Shown here piece by piece: positions 44,273-52,362 of a DNA stretch of 55,728 nt (position 1 is its first letter; each line of letters begins with the position of its first letter). Under the pieces are notes generated by a model. That model was not told where the DNA came from and did no database searches. It saw nothing but the letters and a program-made list of their open reading frames with translations. Made by a program: the position numbers and the translations under genes. Origin of the DNA: a bacterium UBP4_UBA6127 (GTDB lineage: Bacteria; UBP4; UBA4092); NCBI GenBank assembly GCA_002428325.1, contig DIVR01000061.1, positions 1 through 55,728 of the forward strand, given 5' to 3'.

Positions 44273-45181
44273 TTAATTCCCTCCCCATTTCAATTTAGTG
44301 TGGAGAATCTGGAAATAATCCCGATTAGGAGAATTGATTAACTGAACAGAACGAGAAGCTTTTTGGATTCTCACGGTATCCTCGGGTTGCAGGGCAAGAC
44401 CTTCCTGTCCATCTAAGGTCAAATAGGTATTCTGCTGCGGAGTCAGGATGGTTACATCGACTTTGTCAGTTCCCTTAATGATCAGGGGGCGATTACTGAG
44501 GGTATGCGGGCAGATGGGGGTGATGATTAAAGCATCCATTGTGGGATATACAATGGGTCCCCCGGCAGAAAGGGAATGTGCGGTTGAACCGGTGGGAGAT
44601 GAGATAATCAGTCCGTCCGCCCTATATTCTGTGACATAAGTTCCGTTGATATTGATTTTCAGATGAATCATCCGGGCCAGAGTATCCTTGGTGATGACCG
44701 CTTCATTCAAAGCCGTATTACTCCAAATAGGGGAGGTTGAAGCCGATTCTTCCCCATTATCCATATCTTTGGAATTTCTCAGGACGATGGCTTCCAACAT
44801 CATACGTTTTTCAGTCGTAAAATGGCCCTCTATAATTTTCTCTAAATCCTCATATAATTCTTGAAATGAGGTGCTGACCATAAATCCCAGGGTCCCGAAG
44901 TTGACACCCAATACCGGCTTGTTACCTAAGACACCCATTCTGGCACCCCAAAGCAATGTTCCGTCTCCACCCAGCACGATGATTAACTCGCATAATCGGT
45001 ATAAATGAGATAATTCTGTTTTTTCACAGTGTATTTTAGCCGTCTCAGCGAGGGTATAGGGGATTATTACTTTTTTACCCCGGTTGCTTAACCATTTGCA
45101 GAGTTTGTTAACTTCCCTGATGGCATTAGGCTTTTTCAGGTTTGCGATAATCCCAATGTGTTGGATAGCTTTATTTTTCAT
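44273..45181 (-). CDS. nadK: NAD kinase
   Basis: A 302-residue cytoplasmic enzyme that phosphorylates NAD to NADP. The catalytic GGDGT is in LGGDGTLLWGARM near residue 71. NFGTLGFM is near 94 and TALNEAVI near 155. The diagnostic SPTGSTAHSLSAGGPIVYP near 190 and PICPHTLSNRP near 213 follow. Length is normal. AGGGAATACTC precedes the ATG. It follows tlyA by 58 bases, a common bacterial order. Confidence 0.95.
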   Translation of the reverse strand: MKNKAIQHIGIIANLKKPNAIREVNKLCKWLSNRGKKVIIPYTLAETAKIHCEKTELSHLYRLCELIIVLGGDGTLLWGARMGVLGNKPVLGVNFGTLGFMVSTSFQELYEDLEKIIEGHFTTEKRMMLEAIVLRNSKDMDNGEESASTSPIWSNTALNEAVITKDTLARMIHLKININGTYVTEYRADGLIISSPTGSTAHSLSAGGPIVYPTMDALIITPICPHTLSNRPLIIKGTDKVDVTILTPQQNTYLTLDGQEGLALQPEDTVRIQKASRSVQLINSPNRDYFQILHTKLKWGGN

Positions 45182-45239
45182 GAGTATTCCCTGTCTTTTA
45201 GGGTTTTAACTTATTTTAATAGGTTACAGTATATATAAC

Positions 45240-46049
45240 TCAAGAAATCGGAGTTTTCTCCATAGAGCTGAGTTGATTTTCCCCAGGTCCTTGGTATCGG
45301 GCCCATAACAGGAATTCTACATTACCGGATGGACCATGCACTGGAGACTCCATATCTCCCAAAAGATGATAACCTATATGGGTTGTAAAATTACGAATAT
45401 CATCCAGAATCGCTTTTCGGATGACCGGATCCCGGATAACCCCGCTTCCTTTATCAATTTCCTTACGTCCTGCCTCGAATTGAGGTTTTACCAGGGCCAA
45501 AAGGTAACCCCCTGGCTTCAAAAGGGGAGTAATGGCGGGAATGACTAATTTCAGAGAGATAAAAGAGACATCAATGGTGACAAGGTCCAGGGTTTCCTGA
45601 ATTTGTTGAATATCCAGATAACGGGCATTCACCTTTTCCATGACGATGACCCTGGGATCATTTCGAAGTTTGACATCCAATTGCCCATATCCGACATCAA
45701 CCGCATAAACTTTGGCCGCTCCATTTTGGAGCAGGCAATCAGTGAACCCTCCTGTGGAGGCGCCGATATCTCCACAAACCCAGCCCTGAGGATTGATATT
45801 AAAGCCTTTAAGGGCAGCTTCCAGTTTTAATCCCCCGCGACTGACATAAGGAATTGGCATACCTTGAAGTTCGATTTTTGCATCAGAAGGGATTAGAACT
45901 CCGGCTTTGGTGGATTTTTGTCCGTTGACATAAACGACACCAGCTAATATCAAAGCCTGGGCTCGGCTTCGAGATTCAGCTAAACCCTGGTCATGAACCA
46001 GTTTGTCTAAACGCTCTTTTTTGGGCTGAACAGCTTTATTCACAATCAT
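45240..46049 (-). CDS. tlyA: TlyA-family rRNA (cytidine-2'-O)-methyltransferase
   Basis: A 269-residue protein. An S4 RNA-binding domain at about residues 13-75 (RLDKLVHDQGLAESRSRAQALILAG) is followed by an FtsJ-like SAM methyltransferase domain with CGDIGASTGGFTDCLLQNGA near 92-111. VYAVDVGYGQLD follows, with TIDVSFISLKLVIPAI near 156. TlyA methylates 16S and 23S rRNA at 2'-OH of cytidines in some bacteria; older names call it hemolysin A. The ribosome site is weak. It is the first gene of the long minus-strand run. Confidence 0.92.
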   Translation of the reverse strand: MIVNKAVQPKKERLDKLVHDQGLAESRSRAQALILAGVVYVNGQKSTKAGVLIPSDAKIELQGMPIPYVSRGGLKLEAALKGFNINPQGWVCGDIGASTGGFTDCLLQNGAAKVYAVDVGYGQLDVKLRNDPRVIVMEKVNARYLDIQQIQETLDLVTIDVSFISLKLVIPAITPLLKPGGYLLALVKPQFEAGRKEIDKGSGVIRDPVIRKAILDDIRNFTTHIGYHLLGDMESPVHGPSGNVEFLLWARYQGPGENQLSSMEKTPIS

Positions 46050-46301
46050 TTACCATTTTATCATATCCCCAGCTCCTCAGACCTTCCTCTCTCACATATC
46101 AACAGAGGATGAAATCAAGGGGAGATTATTAACCTTTTATGGAGGTATTTGAACGGACTTGTAACGGAGAGGGTCAGACCCTCTCCGTTACAAGTCCGTT
46201 TCCGGGTCAAGGGTAATCCAGACAGAAAAGCAACGGATCAGGGTCTCCAGACTCGTTGCCGGGAATATTAGGAAATTAATTTCCAATCATGAAAAATAAT
46301 G
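46050..46301. other. Intergenic region upstream of the leu promoter
   Basis: No gene is seen. It contains repeat copy 3 (46152-46200) and a smaller stem-loop at 46230-46259 (GCAACG/CGTTGC outer, GTCT/AGAC inner). The promoter and T-box of the leu operon follow. Confidence 0.6.
46152..46200. repeat. Perfect 23-bp-arm palindrome, dispersed repeat copy 3
   Basis: The arms 46152-46174 and 46178-46200 are exact reverse complements around a CAG loop. The arm contains the repeat core GTAACGGAGAGGGTCAG (46161-46177) shared with copies at 22005 and 35507. No T run follows, so it is not a typical terminator. Confidence 0.85.
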
Positions 46302-46329
46302 TTGACAGGGAGATAAAATTCAGTATAAT
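46302..46329 (+). promoter_or_regulatory. Strong sigma-70-type promoter of the leu operon
   Basis: Both hexamers are perfect: TTGACA at 46302-46307 and TATAAT at 46324-46329, with a 16-base spacer. Transcription would begin just before the T-box leader. Confidence 0.75.
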
Positions 46330-46335
46330 GGATAT

Positions 46336-46606
46336 AACAGGCAAAGAAGAGGAGTAGTAGGACTACCAGCCAGTTAACAGAGAGCCGGGTAAGGTGAGAG
46401 CCGGTAACGAGCCAGTCCGAACTCGCCTTGGAGCCTCAGGGATGAACGAAATGATAAAGTAGTTCCTGACGGGAAAGACCGTAACATCTTAAAAAGAAGT
46501 TCCGGGCAACCGGAAGAAGCAGGGTGGTACCACGGGGTACTGCAACTCCGAAATATGCAGACACTTCGTCCCTGGTTGACACAATGAGGTCAGCCAGGGA
46601 TTTTTT
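46336..46606 (+). promoter_or_regulatory. Leucine T-box riboswitch with intrinsic terminator
   Basis: The leader contains AGGGTGGTACCACGG at 46521-46535, the T-box that pairs with the uncharged tRNA end. Stem I features ACAGAGAGCC (from 46377) and GGTGAGAGCC (from 46393) are conserved. The specifier loop context GAACTCGCC gives codon CTC at 46422-46424, which is leucine. The terminator stem is 12 bp (46569-46580 with 46589-46600, one G-U pair) followed by six T at 46601. Uncharged tRNA-Leu would favour the antiterminator and turn on leuACD. Confidence 0.92.
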
Positions 46607-46659
46607 ATGGGCAGTCTGAAAAGCAGTCTGTATATAAAATTACACAGGAGGTAAGAACC

Positions 46660-48216
46660 ATGTCCGAGCGAGTATATGTTTTTGACACAACGCTGCGGGA
46701 CGGCGAGCAGTCCCCGGGGGCGTCTTTGAACACCCAGGAAAAAATTGAGATAGCGATGCAGCTCGCCCGGCTAGGTGTGGATATAATCGAAGCCGGATTT
46801 CCCATCAGTTCGCCGGGTGATTTTGAAGCCGTTAAACTGATTGCCGAGAGGGTCAAGGGCCCGGTGATATGTGGTTTAGCCCGGGCCAAGGATATTGATG
46901 TGGACAGAGCCGCCGAAGCCATTAAGCCGGCCGAACGCAGACGAATCCATACCTTTATCGCAACCAGCCAGATTCATCGAGAGAAAAAGCTCCGGATGAG
47001 CAAAGAAGAAATTATCGATATGGCTGTGAATGCTATCAAACGGGCCAGGAATTATACCGATGATGTGGAATTTTCCCCGGAAGATGCGTCCCGAACCGAC
47101 ATTGATTATATGTGCGATGTGATAGAGGCGGCTATCGATGCCGGCGCTACCACCATTAACATTCCGGACACCGTGGGGTATTCCAATCCCTTTGAGTTTG
47201 GTAGTCGAATTAAGTATGTCCGGGAAAAAGTGCCGAATATCAATAAAGCGATCATCAGCATTCATTGCCATGATGATTTAGGATTAGCTGTAGCCAACAG
47301 CCTGGCTGGTTTGACCAATGGAGCCCGGCAGGTGGAATGCACCATCAATGGCATAGGGGAACGGGCAGGAAATGCTTCCCTGGAAGAAATTGTCATGAAC
47401 CTGAAGTGCCGGAAGGATTATTTCAAGCTGGAAACCGGCATTCAGACCGAACAGCTCTATCGAACCAGCCGAATGGTCAGCAGCTTAACCGGTCTCCCTG
47501 TTCAACCCAATAAAGCCATTATTGGAGGGAATGCCTTTGCCCATGAAGCTGGAATCCATCAGGATGGGGTTCTGAAGGAACGGACCACCTATGAAATCAT
47601 GCTGCCGGAAGATGTCGGCTGGGTAGGGACTTCCATGATTATGGGAAAACATTCAGGCCGGCATGCTTTCAAAGAACGGCTGATCCAGCTGGGTTATAAC
47701 CATTTGAACGAAGAACAGACCAATAAAGCCTTTGAGCGGTTTAAAAAGCTTTGCGATAAAAAGAAAGTGGTCTATGACGATGACCTGATTTCCATAGTGG
47801 AAGATGAACGGATGCAGATCCCAGAGACCTATATTTTTTCCTCCATTCGGGCCATCAGTGATAATAGGGATGAACCCTCAGCGACCGTGGAGATAATCCG
47901 GGATGGGAAAAGCATGAAGGCTACTTCCACCGGGGATGGTCCTGTAGATGCTGCTTATAAGGTTATTCAGCAATTGACTCAGGTCCAAGCCCATTTGGTG
48001 AATTATAATCTGCAGGCCGTTACCCAGGGAACCGATTCTCAGGGCGTGGTAGTAGTGACCCTAGAAGAAGATGGCTTGAATGTAACCGGAAGAGGGTCCA
48101 ATACGGATGTAGTGGTAGCTTCTGCGATCGCTTACCTCAATGCCATTAATCGCCTAATTTTCTTCAAGGAGAAGAATTTGAAGGCCAAAAAAGAAAAAAT
48201 GGGCGAGATCATCTAG
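46660..48216 (+). CDS. leuA: 2-isopropylmalate synthase
   Basis: A 518-residue enzyme for the first step of leucine synthesis: acetyl-CoA plus 2-ketoisovalerate to 2-isopropylmalate. FDTTLRDGEQSPGASL at residues 8-23 is the HMGL-like signature. The metal HxH is in ISIHCHDDLGLAVANSL near 204. HEAGIHQDGVLK near 303 and MGKHSGRHAFKERL near 328 follow. A C-terminal LeuA allosteric dimer domain (about 370-500) suggests leucine feedback inhibition. AGGAGG lies 8 bases before the ATG. The leucine T-box upstream supports leuA over the homocitrate or citramalate synthases. Confidence 0.96.
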   Translation: MSERVYVFDTTLRDGEQSPGASLNTQEKIEIAMQLARLGVDIIEAGFPISSPGDFEAVKLIAERVKGPVICGLARAKDIDVDRAAEAIKPAERRRIHTFIATSQIHREKKLRMSKEEIIDMAVNAIKRARNYTDDVEFSPEDASRTDIDYMCDVIEAAIDAGATTINIPDTVGYSNPFEFGSRIKYVREKVPNINKAIISIHCHDDLGLAVANSLAGLTNGARQVECTINGIGERAGNASLEEIVMNLKCRKDYFKLETGIQTEQLYRTSRMVSSLTGLPVQPNKAIIGGNAFAHEAGIHQDGVLKERTTYEIMLPEDVGWVGTSMIMGKHSGRHAFKERLIQLGYNHLNEEQTNKAFERFKKLCDKKKVVYDDDLISIVEDERMQIPETYIFSSIRAISDNRDEPSATVEIIRDGKSMKATSTGDGPVDAAYKVIQQLTQVQAHLVNYNLQAVTQGTDSQGVVVVTLEEDGLNVTGRGSNTDVVVASAIAYLNAINRLIFFKEKNLKAKKEKMGEII

Positions 48217-48268
48217 GCCTGAGGGTCCATAACTATGAGTTTTAAGGTAAAATAATAGATTAATAATC

Positions 48269-48292
48269 GCGGCCGGGTGAGAACCCGGCCGC
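48269..48292 (+). other. Intercistronic 10-bp stem-loop with GNRA tetraloop, leuA-leuC
   Basis: GCGGCCGGGT and ACCCGGCCGC form a perfect GC-rich stem closed by GAGA. No T run follows, so it is not a terminator; a processing or stability role in the polycistronic mRNA is possible. Confidence 0.6.
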
Positions 48293-48342
48293 ATAAGAAA
48301 AAACCCGCCCTATTGGGATTAACCATAGAAGGAGATAATGTT

Positions 48343-49608
48343 ATGGGTATGACAATAACTGAAAAAATCCTGGCGGCACATGCCGGTAAGGCATCTGTCC
48401 AGGCAGGAGAACTGGTAGAATGCAATGTTGACTTTGTCATGGGGAATGATGTTACGGCGCCGATTGCCATTAAACGTCTCCGTGAAAACAATATTACTGA
48501 AGTGTTTGACAAGGAACGAATTGCCCTGGTCCCGAGCCATTTTGTCCCGGCTAAGGATATTAATTCTGCCCAGCAGGTCCAGGAAGTCAAAGATTTTGCC
48601 AAAGAATATGACATTAAATATTTCTTTGAAGTCGGGCAGGGTGGGATTGAACATGCCCTGTTACCTGAAAGAGGATTAGTTTTACCCGGAGATATCGTGA
48701 TTGGGGCTGATTCCCATACCTGTACTTATGGTGCTCTGGGAGCCTTTTCCACCGGTGTCGGGTCTACCGATCTGGCCTATTGTATGGCAACAGGAATGAC
48801 TTGGCTGAAAGTGCCTGAAACCATGAAATTTGTTTTCCATGGTGAATTACCCAAGTGGGTCAGCTCCAAGGATATTATCCTCCAGATTATTGGAGATATT
48901 ACGGTTGATGGAGCTCTTTACCGGGCCATGGAATTTGATGGTGATACTATCCATAACCTTTCCATGGAAGCCCGAATGACTATTTCCAATATGGCCATTG
49001 AAGCCGGGGGAAAGTCAGGCATTATCGTTCCGGATGAAACAACCGAAGAATATGTTAAATCACGGGCACAACGTCCCTATAAATTTTATAACAGTGATCC
49101 GGATGCCAAGTATTGCTATGTAAAAGAATATGATGCGACCAAGCTGGAACCCGTCGTCTCCTGGCCGTTCCTCCCGGATAATGTCCATAAAGTCAGTGAA
49201 TCTACCCATGTCAGTGTGGACCAGGTCATTATTGGTTCCTGCACAAATGGCCGGATTGAAGATTTGCGGATTGCTGCCAATATTTTAAAGGGGCGGAAGG
49301 TCGATAAGAACCTGAAAGTGATTATTTTCCCGGCAACCCAGAGTATTTGGACTATGGCGCTGAAGGAAGGCTTAATCGAAATATTCAATGATTCCGGCTG
49401 TATCATAAGTCCTGCAACCTGTGGACCCTGCCTGGGCGGCCATATGGGCATTCTTTCTTCCAAGGAAACAGCCATTACCACTACCAACCGGAATTTTGTC
49501 GGCAGAATCGGCCATCCTGATTCCAAGGCCTACCTTGCCAGCCCGGCAGTAGCGGCAGCTTCCGCCTTGACTGGACGAATCACTCATCCGGCTGAAGTGA
49601 TGGATTAA
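48343..49608 (+). CDS. leuC: 3-isopropylmalate dehydratase large subunit
   Basis: A 421-residue aconitase-family protein that isomerises 2- to 3-isopropylmalate together with LeuD. The ATG at 48343 follows GAAGGAG; a longer in-frame stretch from 48277 runs back through the hairpin and is not coding-like. MGMTITEKILAAHAG and GADSHTCTYGALGAFSTGVGS near residue 122 match the shorter LeuC/HacA group. The 4Fe-4S cysteines are in GSCTNGRIEDLR near 295 and ATCGPCLGGHMG near 356. Confidence 0.95.
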   Translation: MGMTITEKILAAHAGKASVQAGELVECNVDFVMGNDVTAPIAIKRLRENNITEVFDKERIALVPSHFVPAKDINSAQQVQEVKDFAKEYDIKYFFEVGQGGIEHALLPERGLVLPGDIVIGADSHTCTYGALGAFSTGVGSTDLAYCMATGMTWLKVPETMKFVFHGELPKWVSSKDIILQIIGDITVDGALYRAMEFDGDTIHNLSMEARMTISNMAIEAGGKSGIIVPDETTEEYVKSRAQRPYKFYNSDPDAKYCYVKEYDATKLEPVVSWPFLPDNVHKVSESTHVSVDQVIIGSCTNGRIEDLRIAANILKGRKVDKNLKVIIFPATQSIWTMALKEGLIEIFNDSGCIISPATCGPCLGGHMGILSSKETAITTTNRNFVGRIGHPDSKAYLASPAVAAASALTGRITHPAEVMD

Positions 49609-49649
49609 TCCCGTTGGACCGAATCTAATTTTGAGAAAAGGTAAATACT

Positions 49650-50159
49650 ATGGAAATCACAAAAGTTACTGGAAAAGTTTTCAAATATGGAGATGATATC
49701 AATACCGATGTCATCATCCCGGCTCGGTATATGAATACCCATGACCCCAAACATCTGGCTGCCCATTGCATGGAAGATATTGATAAGGATTTCGTGAATA
49801 ACATGAAGCCGGGGGATGTGATTGTTGCCGGGAAAAACTTCGGCTGCGGTTCCTCCCGTGAACATGCTCCGATATCCATCAAACATGCCGGAGTGGGTTG
49901 TGTTATCGCTAAAACCTTCGCCCGGATTTTCTATCGGAACTGCATCAATATGGGACTTCCTATCATGGAATGCCCTGAAGCAGCTGAGGAACTCCAGGCG
50001 GGAGATGAAATTGAAATCAATTTCGATGAAGGTACTATTACCAATAAATCCAATGGCAAGGTCTATAAGGCCCATCCATTCCCTCCTTTCATGAAATCCC
50101 TGATTGAAGCCGGGGGCTTAATGAACTATGCCAAAGCAAAGCTGGCTGAAAAGAAATAA
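49650..50159 (+). CDS. leuD: 3-isopropylmalate dehydratase small subunit
   Basis: A 169-residue partner of LeuC that forms the swivelling part of the active site. DDINTDVIIPARYMNT near residue 13, the diagnostic NFGCGSSREHAPISIKHAG near 60, and FARIFYRNCINMGLP near 90 are all present. It belongs to the short LeuD class that pairs with the shorter LeuC. AAAGGTAAATACT precedes the ATG. leuB and ilv genes are not in this window. Confidence 0.96.
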   Translation: MEITKVTGKVFKYGDDINTDVIIPARYMNTHDPKHLAAHCMEDIDKDFVNNMKPGDVIVAGKNFGCGSSREHAPISIKHAGVGCVIAKTFARIFYRNCINMGLPIMECPEAAEELQAGDEIEINFDEGTITNKSNGKVYKAHPFPPFMKSLIEAGGLMNYAKAKLAEKK

Positions 50160-50165
50160 TTATTT

Positions 50166-50204
50166 CTGAATTTTCTTGATTCAGTCTGAATCCTCTTGAT
50201 TCAG
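50166..50204 (+). repeat. Two tandem 19-base units after leuD
   Basis: CTGAATTTTCTTGATTCAG (50166-50184) and CTGAATCCTCTTGATTCAG (50186-50204) differ at two bases. Each has inverted ends (CTGAAT/ATTCAG), so each can form a small hairpin ahead of the terminator. Confidence 0.7.
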
Positions 50205-50226
50205 AATCATAAATCGAATATTGTAT

Positions 50227-50254
50227 AGAACGGGCTTTTGCCCGTTCTTTTTTT
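50227..50254 (+). terminator. Intrinsic terminator of the leu operon
   Basis: AGAACGGGC and GCCCGTTCT form a perfect 9-bp stem with a TTTT loop, followed by a T run to 50254. It ends 2 bases before the rhomboid ATG. Confidence 0.9.
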
Positions 50255-50256
50255 AT

Positions 50257-50901
50257 ATGATTCCACTCAAAGATAACATTCCATATAAGCATTTCCCGCT
50301 GATGACAACGGGATTGATTCTGATATGCCTGGGAGTCTTCTTGATTCAGGTCAAATTAGGTATTCAGGATGTAAATCTGGCATCCATTTATGGAATGAGA
50401 CCGGCCTATTTGTTCCAGGAACCTTCGTTTGAGCATTTTCTAACACCATTAACCAGTATTTTTCTGCATGGAGGATTAATGCATTTACTGGGTAATATGT
50501 GGTTTTTATGGTTATTTGGTAATAATCTGGAAGATGAATTGGGACATATCCGATTCCTGTTATTTTTTCTTTCGGGTGGATTATTTGCTTCCTTGGTTCA
50601 TGCGGGTATTTACCGTTATTCACATATACCGGTCATTGGAGCTTCTGGCGCTATTTCTGCTATTATGGGAGGTTATATTCTTTTATTTCCCAAAGCTCGC
50701 ATTAAATCTTTGATACCCTTTCTTATTTTTTATAAAACGGTAGAAGTCAGAGCCTTCATTTTTCTGGGATTCTGGTTCCTTTACCAGTTGTGGGGAAGCC
50801 AGCTGCCGGTTTTCGGTTCCAATAGTGGAATTGCTTGGTATGTCCATATCGGAGGTTTCTTATTTGGTTTATTATCAGTGAAGATTTGGGCGCATAAATG
50901 A
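50257..50901 (+). CDS. Rhomboid-family intramembrane serine protease
   Basis: A 214-residue membrane protein with six or seven helices. FLHGGLMHLLGNMWFLWLFG near residue 69-88 is the conserved rhomboid HxxxN region. The catalytic Ser lies in VIGASGAISAIMGGY near 130 and the catalytic His in YVHIGGFLFG near 203. It cleaves membrane-spanning substrates, unknown here. The ATG at 50257 (MIPLKDNIPY, the usual start) sits directly after the leu terminator with no ribosome site; a TTG at 50221 would lie inside the terminator stem and is unlikely. Expression may depend on leaderless initiation or on read-through. Confidence 0.9.
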   Translation: MIPLKDNIPYKHFPLMTTGLILICLGVFLIQVKLGIQDVNLASIYGMRPAYLFQEPSFEHFLTPLTSIFLHGGLMHLLGNMWFLWLFGNNLEDELGHIRFLLFFLSGGLFASLVHAGIYRYSHIPVIGASGAISAIMGGYILLFPKARIKSLIPFLIFYKTVEVRAFIFLGFWFLYQLWGSQLPVFGSNSGIAWYVHIGGFLFGLLSVKIWAHK

Positions 50902-50926
50902 ATAGATTTCAGGAGAAGGACATCTG

Positions 50927-52219
50927 ATGAGTTGTTATGATGCCATTATTATCGGGGGAGGTTTGACAGGTTTAGCCACTGCTTATTATTTATCCGGCCA
51001 GGGGAAAAAGATTTGTCTGATTGAAAAAAAATCCGAATTAGGCGGACTCTTGGAATGTTACCACTTAGGAGACTATTCCATTGAAAAATATTATCACCAT
51101 ATTCTTCCAGGAGATGTTGAATTATTGAGATTGATGGAAGCCCTGGGATTGGGCGGAGATGTTCAATGGCGGCCCTCTTTAGTGGGATATTGGATGAATG
51201 AGAAAGCCTATCCTTTAAATACCCCAATTGATATCATGAGATTTCCATTTCTTTCCATGGGGGATAAATGGAAACTGTCCCAATTGGTAAATAAATGCCG
51301 GGGAAGCAAATCATTCAGTACGCTAGATTCGATTTCAGCCCGAGACTGGGTAATTGAAAATGCGGGTGAATCTGTCTATCAGAATTTCTTTTTCCCCTTA
51401 TTAAGAGGAAAGTTTGGTGATAATGAAGCGGTTATATCGGCAGCCTGGTTGCAGGAGAGGGTAAGAATACGGTCTAACCGTTCAGTTTTCAGGGGGGAGA
51501 AATTAGCCTATCCCACCGGAAGTTTTTCCATATTACTGGAAGCCTTGCAAAGTGTTCTAAAGTCCAGAAAAGTGGATATTATACTCAATACTTCAGTAAC
51601 AGAGATACTTTCCACAGAGTATTCTTTTAAGGGTGTGAATACCGAAACGGATACTATTGAAGCTCCTATAGGAATTTATACTGGTAATCCCCAGGGATTG
51701 GCAACAATTGGGAATGAGTTATTGAATGATACATTTTTGTCTGATCTCCAAAGGATTCCTTACCAGCATACCCTATGTCTTTTACTGGGTTTTGATAAGC
51801 CTATAACTTCCTCCTATTGGTTAAATATTGGAGATAAGTCCCTTCCTTTCTCCTTGTTGGTTGAACATACCAATTTCGTAAAGAAAGGGTATGGGGATGA
51901 TCATCTGGTATATTTGGCTTCCTATTATCAGAATCAGGATAATGCTGATTTCATTGAGGATGATTCAGTTATATTTCATAAATGGTACAAGGTGCTTGAG
52001 TCAATTTATTCCTTATCTCATGACAGCCTGAGATGGTGGAAATTATCTAAATCCAGCCATACATCCCCTATATATCGAATCGGATATCTTGAGAATCTAA
52101 AGTCAGATTTTTCTACTCCTATGAATGGTCTTTACCAGATGGGAATGAGCAAATCCTATCCGGAGAGGTCTTTAAATGATGCAGTGAAACAAGCCCGAAA
52201 AATGTCTGATTGTCTCTAA
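50927..52219 (+). CDS. FAD-dependent NAD(P)-binding oxidoreductase (amine-oxidase superfamily)
   Basis: A 430-residue protein. The dinucleotide motif IIIGGGLTGLATAYYLSGQGK is at residues 6-26, followed by LIEKKSELGGLL. GKFGDNEAVISAAWLQERV near 164 and a C-terminal segment GLYQMGMSKSYPERSLNDAVKQAR (about 398-421) with the second FAD contact are present. It resembles the protoporphyrinogen-oxidase-like or UDP-galactopyranose-mutase-like enzymes often found in glycan clusters, but the substrate is unknown. AGGAGAAGGA precedes the ATG. It lies 25 bases after the rhomboid gene. Confidence 0.8.
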   Translation: MSCYDAIIIGGGLTGLATAYYLSGQGKKICLIEKKSELGGLLECYHLGDYSIEKYYHHILPGDVELLRLMEALGLGGDVQWRPSLVGYWMNEKAYPLNTPIDIMRFPFLSMGDKWKLSQLVNKCRGSKSFSTLDSISARDWVIENAGESVYQNFFFPLLRGKFGDNEAVISAAWLQERVRIRSNRSVFRGEKLAYPTGSFSILLEALQSVLKSRKVDIILNTSVTEILSTEYSFKGVNTETDTIEAPIGIYTGNPQGLATIGNELLNDTFLSDLQRIPYQHTLCLLLGFDKPITSSYWLNIGDKSLPFSLLVEHTNFVKKGYGDDHLVYLASYYQNQDNADFIEDDSVIFHKWYKVLESIYSLSHDSLRWWKLSKSSHTSPIYRIGYLENLKSDFSTPMNGLYQMGMSKSYPERSLNDAVKQARKMSDCL

Positions 52220-52312
52220 TCGTTTTTTTTTAATAATATACTTGAAATAGTGGCATTGTTTTCATAAACTATGGGTATTGATGTGATTGAAGTTAGAAGG
52301 GATAAATATTAC

Positions 52313-52341
52313 TTGACAGTCATCGGGGTATAACCTAAACT
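52313..52341 (+). promoter_or_regulatory. Probable promoter of the pilin-like operon
   Basis: TTGACA at 52313-52318, a 17-base spacer and TAAACT at 52336-52341 lie 21 bases before the first pilin-like ATG. Confidence 0.5.
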
Positions 52342-52362
52342 TTGCTTAAGAGGGCTCGGATC

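Noticed and set aside
48277..48342. Upstream extension of leuC
   Set aside because: The added 22 residues run just after the GNRA hairpin and through the GAAGGAG ribosome site; LeuC homologues start at the ATG 48343.
48213..48654. Minus-strand open frames at the start of leuC
   Set aside because: They overlap the well-supported leuC frame and the intercistronic hairpin and show no recognisable protein.
52245..52265. Possible sigma-54 promoter (TGGCATTG) before the pilin genes
   Set aside because: The -12 GC is missing at the right spacing; a sigma-70 type promoter closer to the gene fits better.
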